DNA of 64,000 nt, taken from positions 1 to 64,000 of the forward strand of contig NZ_KB889741.1 of the NCBI RefSeq assembly GCF_000372745.1, given 5' to 3'. The stretch is from Embleya scabrispora DSM 41855. GTDB taxonomy: Bacteria > Actinomycetota > Actinomycetes > Streptomycetales > Streptomycetaceae. The notes below the pieces were generated by a model. It had not been told where the DNA came from. It did no database searches and saw only the letters and a list, made by a program, of their open reading frames with translations. How positions within the stretch are numbered: the first letter of the stretch is position 1; each line of letters starts with the position of its first letter. Made by a program: the position numbers and the translations under genes. Of the stretch, positions 33,571-47,771 are shown in pieces.

Positions 33571-35559
33571 TCACTGGGGTGGGCCCGGGTCGGGGGTGTC
33601 GGCGGGCCGCGGGGTGGGTGGTTGGGGTGGGGGCTGACGTGTCGCGGGGGTTGGTGGCCGGTTGCTTGGCGTGGGGACTGCTGCTCGTCGTCGTAGTCGT
33701 GAACCCGGGGCCGTGGCGATCAGGCTTCCTGCGTGGCCGGTCAGTGCTCGGCATGTGTTCGGTTCTGCGGGCTCTCCGGGTAGTGGAGTGAATACCGCGG
33801 TGTCGGTCGTCGGCAGGCGGGTGGAGAAGTGTCCGTGTCGATCGGCCGCGTACAGTCTTCCGTTCATTGCGGTGAGTGCGATTGCGCCGCCTGCGGGGCC
33901 GAGTTCGCGCCACGGTGCCGATGCGTCCGGGTCGGTGGGCAACTCGGCGGCGTGCACGTGGTGCAGCGTATCGTCGGCGCACACCGCGAACAGGCCGCCG
34001 TCGCACAGTGCGAGCGCGATCGTGCCGGTCGGCAGGCGGGTCACCCAGGTCCATGGTGCCGGACCCGTCAGTGGTGGCCGGCGCAACAATCGGCCGTCGG
34101 CCGTGGCCGCGTACAGCACCAGCGGCAGCGGGCCGGACGCCTCGCGTGCCGCGGCCAGCGCCACCACCGGTCGTGCGGTGTCGATCGTGCGCCACGGCAG
34201 GTTCTGCCCGCTCACCTCGCGGCACACCAGCGCGCCATCGGTGTCCACCGCGAACAGCACGTCCTCGCACGCCGCCAGTGCGCGGACGTCGCCGGAGGGC
34301 CCGATCACCTCCCACTGCGGCTGCCGATCCGCGCCGAGTCGATCGAGCACGTTGCGGGTGACCCGGTCCACCACCGGATCGGCCAGCGCACTGCCCCAGT
34401 TGATCGTGCCCGCGTTGAACACCGTGCCCGCCCCGAGGCGGAACGTGCCCATCACCGCGTCCCCACCCTGGCCGTAGCGGGCCCAGTGCCGCAGGTCGGC
34501 GGTGGCCAGCACGACGAAGGACGCCGGTGTGCCGTCTCGGCCGGTGGCGCGCGGGACGCCGCCGCTCCAGTCCAGTTCGGTCGCGTCGGTCTCGTAGCCC
34601 AGCGCGCCCTGTGCGAACTTGTCGCCGTCCGCGAGACCGGTGCCCGCGAACACCCAGTGATCGGTGAACCGGGCGATGTACGCCTCCTCCCGGATCACCT
34701 TCATGCCCTCGCCCCACGCGCCCGCGCCGCGCCGGAAACTGAGTCCGGTCATGCTGTTCTCCGGGCGGTACACCGGCGCGCTGGACCACTCCACGGTGAC
34801 CCGTTCGGGATCCATCGCCGCCATCGGGTCGGCCACCGCGTCCCGATGACAGACCATGGTGCGCCCGTCGTCCTCCAGGCGCATCTGCCACCATGCCGTG
34901 TTCGCCGCGAAGATCGCCAGGTTGCCGCCACCGCGAACGAAGTCCTCGACCGTGTCCCGCTGTTCCTTCGACCAGTACTCGTCGTGCCCGTTGATCACCA
35001 ACAGCCGATAGCGCCCCAGCAGGTCGTCGCCGCCGTGCAGGTCCAGACCGGAGCAGAAGTCGACCGGCCGACCGGCGGTCCGCAACCAGCGCAGCAGTCC
35101 CTCCTCCCAGCGCTCCGGCGGTGGGCCGCCGCCGGGCCGGTCGAAGGAGACCCGGGCGGCGCGGTCCGGCTGTTCGGCGTAGTACAGGCCCTGACCGGGC
35201 ACGCCGGAACGGTTGTACGCCTGCCAGGTGGCGAACGGCACGGACACCAGGACGCGCGCCGTCGTGCCCGGGCGGGCCGCACGCACCACGAACCATGCCT
35301 CGTGGTCCAGCGGTTCGACGCCGGCGAGCGGGGTGCCGTCGTCGAACACGGCCCGGTAGAGCGAGCTGGGCCAGTGCTCGGGCACGGCCAACTCCCACAG
35401 CCCGCCTTCGACTCGGGTGCGGGTGAACACGCGGTCGGTGGCCGCGTCCAGCACCGTGACCTCGCCGTCCACCGGGCCGCCGTCGGTCGAGGCGAGGTGG
35501 AAGCGCAGCCGGCCGCCCGCGACCACGGACGTCGCGCCGGCATACGCCAGAACGCTCAT
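33571..35559 (-). CDS. N,N-dimethylformamidase beta-subunit-like protein, last gene of NRPS operon
   Basis: 662 residues. The N-terminal 420 resemble the C-terminal domain of the N,N-dimethylformamidase large subunit: A-S-T-D-G-G-P-V-D-G-E near 24, V-P-F-A-T-W-Q-A-Y-N near 110, then W-L-R-T-A-G-R-P-V-D-F, V-I-N-G-H-D-E-Y-W-S near 195 and G-G-G-N-L-A-I-F-A-A-N-T near 215. Residues about 430-620 form repeated short beta segments (A-L-A-A-C-E-D-V-L-F-A-V, I-A-L-A-L-C-D-G-G-L-F-A-V, I-A-L-T-A-M-N-G-R-L-Y-A), suggesting a beta-propeller lectin-like part. The last 45 residues are Pro/Thr-rich. It overlaps the condensation gene by ATGA and so belongs to the NRPS transcript; an amide-cleaving or binding tailoring role is inferred only. 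Confidence 0.75.
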   Translation of the reverse strand: MSVLAYAGATSVVAGGRLRFHLASTDGGPVDGEVTVLDAATDRVFTRTRVEGGLWELAVPEHWPSSLYRAVFDDGTPLAGVEPLDHEAWFVVRAARPGTTARVLVSVPFATWQAYNRSGVPGQGLYYAEQPDRAARVSFDRPGGGPPPERWEEGLLRWLRTAGRPVDFCSGLDLHGGDDLLGRYRLLVINGHDEYWSKEQRDTVEDFVRGGGNLAIFAANTAWWQMRLEDDGRTMVCHRDAVADPMAAMDPERVTVEWSSAPVYRPENSMTGLSFRRGAGAWGEGMKVIREEAYIARFTDHWVFAGTGLADGDKFAQGALGYETDATELDWSGGVPRATGRDGTPASFVVLATADLRHWARYGQGGDAVMGTFRLGAGTVFNAGTINWGSALADPVVDRVTRNVLDRLGADRQPQWEVIGPSGDVRALAACEDVLFAVDTDGALVCREVSGQNLPWRTIDTARPVVALAAAREASGPLPLVLYAATADGRLLRRPPLTGPAPWTWVTRLPTGTIALALCDGGLFAVCADDTLHHVHAAELPTDPDASAPWRELGPAGGAIALTAMNGRLYAADRHGHFSTRLPTTDTAVFTPLPGEPAEPNTCRALTGHAGSLIATAPGSRLRRRAAVPTPSNRPPTPATRQPPPQPPTPRPADTPDPGPPQ

Positions 35560-37019
35560 GCGACCGGCTCCGCCACACGCTCCGCGAAGCCGGTCAACGC
35601 GCCGATCGGCACCTCCCGTCCACCCGCCGCGCGGACCAACAGGTCCTCCAACGCGACCAGATGCGCCTCCAGCGCGTGCACCGGCAGGTAGGCCGTGTCG
35701 CCGGTGACGCTGACCACCAGCGCTTCGCCCTCGGAGACCACGTGCATGCAGTATCGGCATGCGATGAACTCGTGTTCGCCGGCCGGTTCCACCCGACTGT
35801 GGCTGCGCGCGGCATCCAGTTCGGCACCGGTCGGCGCCGGGCCGGTCCGCGGCGGACGGTCCACCAGGCGCATGTCGTTGAAACAGCAGAACGGCCGGAT
35901 CGGCGTACCGCGCTCGGTCGCGATCCGCCGCATCAGCTCGTTCCATCGAGCCGGGTCGTAGCCGGCGCTGCGATAGGCGCGCAGCGACGCCTGCCACGCG
36001 GCGGGCAGCAGGTCGGTGAAGTGCGCGGCCGGGTCCAGGTCCAGGACGAAGAGCCCCTCCTGGGACAGCGTGGTCACCAGGTCGCGGCTGTCCGACCGGA
36101 ACCGATTGGCCACGATCGGCAACATCACCGCGGTGTCCCGACCGCCCGCCCGCGCGGCCAACACCGCGGCGCCGGCCAGCAGTACGGCGGACGGGCTGAT
36201 CCGATGCCGCAGCGCGACCGCGTCGGTGGCCCGGGCCAGCGCCGCGGACACCAGCCGCACAGTGCGAAAACGCGGCGCGGCGGGCTCGGCGACCACGTCG
36301 GCGAACACCGTCGGCGCGATCCGCCGGTAGTGCGTCTCCCAATGCGCCAACGCCGATTCGCCCCGACGCAGCCCGGTCGCCGAGGATTGCTCGTGGGCCA
36401 GATCCAGCGGTCCGCCCGAGGTCGGGCCGCCGGCCGAGCCGCGCCGGATCAGCAGCCGCAGGTCGCGTACCAGCACCTCGACGCCGTGCCCGTCGGTGGC
36501 CACATGGCACAGGGCCAGCGCCACGTAGCGGACCCGGCCGCCCTGCACGATCAGCCCGGCCCGGATCGGCCACGTGCCGAAGTAGTCGAAGCGGGTCGCG
36601 CCGAGCCGCTCCGCGACCGCCGCCGCGACCGTGTCCGCGTCCTCGATCAGCGCCACTTCGAACACCTGTACCGGCAGGGAGCCCGCCGAGTGTCGGACCT
36701 GTCGCGGCTCGCCGTCGCCGCTCACCAGGCGGGTGCGCAACGCGTCGTGGCGTTCCATCAGCCGGCCGAGTGCGGCGCTCGCGTGCGCGACGTCCACCGG
36801 TCCGCCGCGATCGGCGATCGGCAACACCCGGGTCATGTTGAAGTAGTGGTCGCTGGGCGCGGTGCGTCGGATGGCCTGCCAGATGGCCCGCTGACCCCAG
36901 GTCAGCGGCGCCTGCACCGGGCCGTCGGCGGCGACCGCGAACGGCGCTGGGACCTCGTGCGGGGCCGCGGTCGGATCACCGGCCGCGACCGGGGTTCTTG
37001 CCGCGCCGTGCTCAGCCAT
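35556..37019 (-). CDS. Free-standing NRPS condensation-domain protein
   Basis: 487 residues comprising one condensation domain: L-T-W-G-Q-R-A-I-W-Q near 40, R-H-D-A-L-R-T near 90, the active-site motif as C-H-V-A-T-D-G near 174 (the canonical motif is H-H-x-x-x-D-G; the first His is Cys but the catalytic second His and the Asp-Gly remain), and later N-R-F-R-S-D near 305. Such stand-alone enzymes transfer an acyl or peptidyl group between carrier proteins or onto a soluble amine. It overlaps the free carrier protein (8 bp) and the downstream amidase-like gene, implying that it uses the free PCP. Confidence 0.85.
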   Translation of the reverse strand: MAEHGAARTPVAAGDPTAAPHEVPAPFAVAADGPVQAPLTWGQRAIWQAIRRTAPSDHYFNMTRVLPIADRGGPVDVAHASAALGRLMERHDALRTRLVSGDGEPRQVRHSAGSLPVQVFEVALIEDADTVAAAVAERLGATRFDYFGTWPIRAGLIVQGGRVRYVALALCHVATDGHGVEVLVRDLRLLIRRGSAGGPTSGGPLDLAHEQSSATGLRRGESALAHWETHYRRIAPTVFADVVAEPAAPRFRTVRLVSAALARATDAVALRHRISPSAVLLAGAAVLAARAGGRDTAVMLPIVANRFRSDSRDLVTTLSQEGLFVLDLDPAAHFTDLLPAAWQASLRAYRSAGYDPARWNELMRRIATERGTPIRPFCCFNDMRLVDRPPRTGPAPTGAELDAARSHSRVEPAGEHEFIACRYCMHVVSEGEALVVSVTGDTAYLPVHALEAHLVALEDLLVRAAGGREVPIGALTGFAERVAEPVA

Positions 37020-37278
37020 CGCCCACCGCCACGCCCTGTCGGGTCAATCGCTCGACCAGCGTGTCCAGGTCGTCGACGAAGTCCAGATCGGCGTCCAGGT
37101 CGAAGAACACGTCGAACTCGCCCTCCAGCGCGTCGATCAGTCGCAGAAAGGTCAGCGAACTCACCCCGGCGGCCGTCAACGAGCCCTCGCTGTCCAATAC
37201 TTCACGCGCGCTCACCTCCCCGTCGCTGACCTCGGCGATCAGCGTGGCCACCCGTTCGCGCAGCCGCTCCGCGCTCAT
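37012..37278 (-). CDS. Free-standing peptidyl/acyl carrier protein
   Basis: 88 residues with the four-helix carrier protein pattern and phosphopantetheine site G-V-S-S-L-T-F near residues 38-44 (Ser41 is the expected attachment point; the usual Asp before it is Ser). The very acidic helix II-III region D-L-D-A-D-L-D-F-V-D-D-L-D is typical. It overlaps the MbtH stop by ATGA and the condensation-protein start by eight bases. It could be loaded by the AMP-ligase at 40675-42189. No phosphopantetheinyl transferase is encoded in the window. Confidence 0.83.
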   Translation of the reverse strand: MSAERLRERVATLIAEVSDGEVSAREVLDSEGSLTAAGVSSLTFLRLIDALEGEFDVFFDLDADLDFVDDLDTLVERLTRQGVAVGDG

Positions 37279-37493
37279 GCCGCGTCCCCGGCCAGGCGTC
37301 GACGCAGGCTCAGCGGACGGATGTCCGGCCAGACCCGGTCGATGTGCGCCGAGCACTCCTCGCGGGTGCCGACGAAGCCGGTGGGCACCCACCCGGCGGG
37401 CGGGTCGGTGCGCAGCGGCCACAACGAGTGCTGCTCCTCGTCGTTGACGACCACGCGGTACCGGGGCTCGGTGGTTTCGGTGTCGATGCTCAT
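37275..37493 (-). CDS. MbtH family protein
   Basis: 72 residues with the MbtH signature: Y-R-V-V-V-N-D-E-E-Q-H-S-L-W-P near 12-26, P-A-G-W near 32-35, G-T-R-E-E-C near 42 and the closing W-P-D-I-R-P-L-S-L. MbtH proteins bind and activate NRPS adenylation domains. It is embedded between the Gly-type NRPS and the free carrier protein, overlapping both by ATGA. Confidence 0.95.
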   Translation of the reverse strand: MSIDTETTEPRYRVVVNDEEQHSLWPLRTDPPAGWVPTGFVGTREECSAHIDRVWPDIRPLSLRRRLAGDAA

Positions 37494-40400
37494 CGCTGCT
37501 GCTCCTGGAGTTCGCGGATGGCGTCCGTGACGCCGGTGACGGTCGGGGTGTCGAAGAAGACGTCGAGTGGGACCTCGACGCCGAGTCGCTTGCGAATGCG
37601 GGCGGCGATCCGGGTGATGGTCAGCGAGTGGCCGCCGAGGTCGAACAGGTCCTCGTCCACGCCGAGGTCGTGCAACTGCAACACCTCGGCCCAGATCGCC
37701 CGGACGGTCTCGGTGAGTTCGTCGGCCGGTGCTCCCGGCGTCCCGGCGGGGTCGGTGGGATCGGTGAAGTCGATCGGCTCGGGCAACCGGGCGCGGTCCA
37801 GCTTGCCGTTCGGGGTCAGCGGGAACGCGTCCAGGACGAGGAAGCTCTGGGGCACCATCGCGGATGGCAGGGTACGGGCGAGGTGGGCGCGCAACACGTC
37901 GGACGGGACCGGTGGTTGCCCCGGCTCGGGGAGCAGGTAGCCGACCAGCCGGGCGTGTTCGGAGTCCCGGCCGAGCAGTCGGACCGCCGCCTGGGCGATG
38001 CCCGGATGCGCGGCGAGCAGGTTCTCGATCTCGCCCGGTTCGATGCGGTGCCCGCGCAGCTTGACCTGCGCGTCGGTGCGGCCGACGTACTCCAGTCCGC
38101 CCCCGGGCGCGTGCCGGACCAGGTCGCCGGTGCGGTAGAGCCGGGCGCCGGGTGGCCCGTAGGGGTCGGCCACGAACCGCTCGGCGGTCAGCCCCGGGCG
38201 GCCCGGATAGCCGTGCGCCACGCCGTCGCCGCCCAGGAACAGCTCGCCCGGCAGGCCCTCGGGCACCGGGTGCAGCCGGGCGTCGAGCACGTACGCACGG
38301 GTGTTGGCCAGCGGCCGACCGATTCCGGGCGGCGCGTCGGCGGGCACCTCGATGTAGGTGGACCACACCGTGGTCTCGGTGGGTCCGTAGACGTTGATCA
38401 ACTGGCCCACCGCGCGCCGCAGTTCGCCGGCCAGCGGGCCGGGCAGCGCCTCGCCGCCGCTGATCGCGGTCAGCCCGGGGCGGTGCAGGCCGGCCGCCAG
38501 CAGCACCCGCCAGCCGCTGGGTGTGGCCTGCACGTGGGTGATCGCGTACCGCTCCAGGATGGCCAGTTGGGCGGGGCCGTCCCGGTGCCGATCGTCGGGC
38601 ACGAGCACCACCCGCGCACCGGTGACCAGCGGCAACAGCAGCTCGACGGTGGAGATGTCGAAGGACAGCGAGGTCAGTCCGAGCCAGCGGTCGGCCGAGG
38701 TGGCGCCGAGTCGGTCGCGCATGCTCGCCAGCAGATTGGCCAGTGCGTGGTGCGGGACCTCGACGCCCTTGGGCCGACCGGTGGAGCCGGAGGTGTAGAT
38801 GACGTAGGCCGGATCGCCCGGTTCCGGTCGGGCCGGTGGCTCCACCGGGGCGGGCTCAGACCCGAACAGGTCGGGGCCGTACAAGTCGGGCTTGGCCGGC
38901 ACCAGGACCTCGGCGGCGACATCGACGGGGCGTTCACCGCGATCGGTGACCAGTGCCGCGATCCGTGCGTCGGCGCGGATGAAGGCGAGTCGCTCGGCGG
39001 GATAGCCGGGGTCCAGCGGCAGGTAGGCGGCGCCGGCGGCGAGCACGCCGAGCACGGCGGCCACCTGTTCGCCGGTGCGTCCCAGCTCGATCGCGACCAG
39101 GTCGCCGGCGCCGATCCCCGCCGCGCGCAGGCGTCGGGCGAACACGTAGGCCGCCGAGGCCACCTGACGGTAGGTCAGGAACCGGCCGTCGCACACCACG
39201 GCGACCGCGTCGGGAGTGGCGCAGGCGCGGGCGGCGAACAGGTCGACCACGGTGTCCCGGGCCGGATAGGGCGTGTCGGTGGCGTTGTCGGCGTGCAACA
39301 CCCGCACCAGTTCGGCCTCGGGGAGCAGCGGCAGGTCGCCGATGGGCATGTCGGGGTCGGCCAGTGCGGTGGTGAGCAGCGTGCGGAAGTGGCCCGGGAT
39401 GCGCGCGGCCACGCCGGGGGCGAACGCGTCCTCGGGCACGTGCAGCGCGCCGTCGATCCGGTCCCGTCCCTCGACCAGTTGCAGGTGCGCGGTGTTGCGG
39501 GCGGTCGGCGGCAGCACGATCCACTCGACCCGCACCTCGACGCCGGGGAACACCGGTTCGATGGCGCGGGTGCGCCGCCGGTAGCTCACGGTCAGGTCGG
39601 TCAGCGCGGTCCTGGGTCCCAGGCCGCGCACGGTGTGGCTGTAGGGCACATCGCGGAACGCGTAGATCGCCCGCAGTTCGGCGCGCAGTTCGCGGGTGAA
39701 CGCGCCGAATTCCCGGTCGGCGCGCGGCTTGGAGGAGACCGGTAGCTCGTTGACGAACAGGCCCACCCGGCGGAGGTCGTCCGGGGTGCGGGTGGACAAC
39801 TCCAGTGCGGTGCGCACGCGCGCGTTGCCGTAGCGGAACAGCAGCGCATGCCAGCCGGCGAGCAGCAGTTCGAAGTGGGTGACGCCCAGGCGCAGCGCGG
39901 CCTCGTCGAGCGCGGCGACCGTCTCGGGGCCCAGGGTGAAGGGTGTCGAGATTCCCGGCGCGGGTTCGCTGCCGGCGCGGGTGGTGGGCAGCAGGCCGGG
40001 CAGTACGGCCCGACCCGGCTCCTCGCGGTGCCTGGCCCATACGCCGGTGCCGTCCGCCGGCGGCAGGCCCGGCGCCGCACCCGCGGCCTCGAACGCCTTC
40101 GCCGCCCCGCGTGCGTCCGGCGCCGCGCTCGCCGCGTCGGTGTCGTCCCGGGCCGCGCGATAGGCCCGGGCCAGGCCGGCCACCACGATCTCCTTGGAGG
40201 TCCCGTCGAAGACCATGTGATGCGCCGTCACCAGCAGCGTGTGTCGGTCCGCGCCCAGGGCGAACAGCGTGAAGCGCGCGAGCGGCCCGGCGGACAGGTC
40301 GAACGGGCGGGCGAGTTCGGCCCGGATCAGTGTCTCGATCGTCGCGTCGTCGGCCGGCGCGCGACGCATCGGCGCGGCCTCGGCCGGCACCAGAGCGGGG

Positions 40401-40678
40401 GCGCCGTCGACCTCGCCGACGGCTGTCGCGAGCACGGGGTGGCGCGCGACGGTGGCCGCACACGCCGCGGCCAGCGCGGCCACGTCCAGCGGGCCGTCGA
40501 AACGCAGCAGCACCGAGAGGTGGTAGGCGGACTCGGCGGGCAGCGTGCGCTCGGTCACCCATACGCCCAACTGCGCCGCGGACAGCGGCGCGAAGGGCAC
40601 CGAGGCGGGCGGTGGCGCGACGGGTGGCGCGCCTTGGCTCTCGGTCGTCGGGGGAATCTGATCGTCGGTGACAGTCAT
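37490..40678 (-). CDS. NRPS module C-A-PCP, predicted glycine-type
   Basis: 1062 residues. Condensation domain at about 25-440 with intact H-H-M-V-F-D-G-T near 160. Adenylation domain at about 470-960 with core A3 Y-T-S-G-S-T-G-R-P-K-G, Y-G-P-T-E-T-T, G-E-L-F-L-G-G and G-K-L-D-R. Carrier domain with F-D-L-G-G-H-S, Ser about 1018. Aligned by eye to GrsA, the specificity residues read D-I-V-Q-I-G-V-V-W-K, close to the glycine code D-I-L-Q-L-G-L-I-W-K with only conservative changes. There is no epimerisation or TE domain. It overlaps both the AMP-ligase and MbtH genes by ATGA. Confidence 0.9.
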   Translation of the reverse strand: MTVTDDQIPPTTESQGAPPVAPPPASVPFAPLSAAQLGVWVTERTLPAESAYHLSVLLRFDGPLDVAALAAACAATVARHPVLATAVGEVDGAPALVPAEAAPMRRAPADDATIETLIRAELARPFDLSAGPLARFTLFALGADRHTLLVTAHHMVFDGTSKEIVVAGLARAYRAARDDTDAASAAPDARGAAKAFEAAGAAPGLPPADGTGVWARHREEPGRAVLPGLLPTTRAGSEPAPGISTPFTLGPETVAALDEAALRLGVTHFELLLAGWHALLFRYGNARVRTALELSTRTPDDLRRVGLFVNELPVSSKPRADREFGAFTRELRAELRAIYAFRDVPYSHTVRGLGPRTALTDLTVSYRRRTRAIEPVFPGVEVRVEWIVLPPTARNTAHLQLVEGRDRIDGALHVPEDAFAPGVAARIPGHFRTLLTTALADPDMPIGDLPLLPEAELVRVLHADNATDTPYPARDTVVDLFAARACATPDAVAVVCDGRFLTYRQVASAAYVFARRLRAAGIGAGDLVAIELGRTGEQVAAVLGVLAAGAAYLPLDPGYPAERLAFIRADARIAALVTDRGERPVDVAAEVLVPAKPDLYGPDLFGSEPAPVEPPARPEPGDPAYVIYTSGSTGRPKGVEVPHHALANLLASMRDRLGATSADRWLGLTSLSFDISTVELLLPLVTGARVVLVPDDRHRDGPAQLAILERYAITHVQATPSGWRVLLAAGLHRPGLTAISGGEALPGPLAGELRRAVGQLINVYGPTETTVWSTYIEVPADAPPGIGRPLANTRAYVLDARLHPVPEGLPGELFLGGDGVAHGYPGRPGLTAERFVADPYGPPGARLYRTGDLVRHAPGGGLEYVGRTDAQVKLRGHRIEPGEIENLLAAHPGIAQAAVRLLGRDSEHARLVGYLLPEPGQPPVPSDVLRAHLARTLPSAMVPQSFLVLDAFPLTPNGKLDRARLPEPIDFTDPTDPAGTPGAPADELTETVRAIWAEVLQLHDLGVDEDLFDLGGHSLTITRIAARIRKRLGVEVPLDVFFDTPTVTGVTDAIRELQEQQR

Positions 40679-42185
40679 GGTCGGACCTCGTCGTCCAAGA
40701 GCCGGCGCAGCTCACGCTTGAGGATCTTGCCGCCCTCGTTGCGCGGCAGGGATTCCCGGAACAGCACGTGTCCGGGCAGTTCGTGTGCGGCGAGGCGCTC
40801 CATCAGGAACACCCGCAGCTCGGTCGCGGTCAGATTGCCCAGCGGTACCACCGCCGCCGCGACGGTCATGCCGAGCACGGGATGCGGTACGCCGAAGGCG
40901 GCCGCGTCGATGACCGCGGGATGCTCGTGCAGGGCGTCCTCGACCTGGAGCGTGGAGACCTTGTGGGCCCCGGACTTGATCACGTCCCGCTCGCGGTCGA
41001 CCAGGTACAGGAAGCCGTCCCCGTCCAGGTAGCCCAGATCGCCCATTCGCACCCAACGTCCGGAGAACACCCCGGAATCGGTGTCCTCGCCGTAGTAGGA
41101 ACGGGGCGTGGTCGGCGAGCGCAGCCACACCTCGCCCGTCTCGCCCGTCGGCAGTGCCCGGCCCGTGTCGTCGGTCACCCGCAGGTCGCGCAGCGACGCG
41201 GGCCGCCCGGGCGAGTCGGGGTGTTCGGGATCGAAGAGCATCGTGGTCTGCGCGGGCGCGGCCTCGGTGGAGGTGTAGTAGTTGACGATCTGGGCCTGCG
41301 GGAACAACCGGGACAGGCCCAGCGCGACCATCTGCGGCAGGGCGGCGGCGGTGGAACCGAGCAGCCGCACACCGGAGAGGTCGCAGCGCCGAACCTGTTC
41401 CGCGCCGAGCAGTTCGATCGCCATCGCCGGCACCACGAACACGCTGCCGACCGCGTGCCGTTCGATCAGCCGGGCGAAATGGCCGGGGGTGAAGCGCGGT
41501 GCGGCGATCGCGGTCGCCTTCGCGTCCAGCGCGTTGATCAGCATGGTCTGCCCGGCGTTGGTGCCGACCGGGAACGCGTGCAGGAAGTGCGCCGAGTGCC
41601 CCAGCGGGCGCCGGCGCGCGTCCAGCGTGCAGCCGTGGGCGAGGTTGGCGTGCGTGGCCGCCACGCCCTTGGGTGTGCCGGTGGTGCCGGAGGTGTACAG
41701 GATCTGGGCGAGGTGGCCGGGCTCGGGTGGCGGGAGTTCGCTGCCGGGGTAGGTTTCGATGTCCTCGACCGGTGCGGTCCAGGCGCCGGTGCCGGCGTCC
41801 GGCGGGGTCAGTTGCGCGCGGTGCAGCACGGCGGCGGCCCCGCTGTGCCTCAGCAGGTGTCGCACCTCGGCGGGGGCGAGCCGATCCGACATCGGTACCG
41901 CGACCGCGCCGGCGCGCTGCACGCCCAGGTAGGCGGTCGCGTAGTCGATCCAGTCGCCGTTGCCGTACAGCAGCGCGACCCGGTCGCCGGCGCCGACGCC
42001 GCGCGTGCTCAGCCCGGCGGCGACCGCGTCGGCGCGTTCGTGCCACGAGCCGAAGGTCAGCTTCTCCCGGCCGCTGAGGATCGCGGGTCGTTCCGGTTCC
42101 AGCCCGGCGCGGTGGGCGAGCAGCGCGGACAGGCTCTCCGGTGTCCGGCGGGCGGCCGAGACCGGGCGCGGGCGCGTGCCGGTGC

Positions 42186-42189
<4 letters not shown>
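40675..42189 (-). CDS. AMP-dependent synthetase/ligase (acyl- or aryl-activating)
   Basis: 504 residues, class I adenylate-forming enzyme of the acyl-CoA synthetase/CoA-ligase type: P-loop Y-T-S-G-T-T-G-T-P-K-G-V near 179-190, Y-Y-T-S-T-E near 304, the hinge G-D-L-G-Y-L-D-G-D-G-F-L near 392 and the catalytic Lys in G-G-K-I-L-K-R near 488. It is not a standard amino-acid A domain and carries no PCP. Sitting between two NRPS genes with ATGA overlaps, it most likely activates a carboxylic acid starter and loads it on the free PCP or as a CoA ester. The acid is unknown. Confidence 0.88.
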
Positions 42190-47767
<5,578 letters not shown>

Positions 47768-47771
<4 letters not shown>

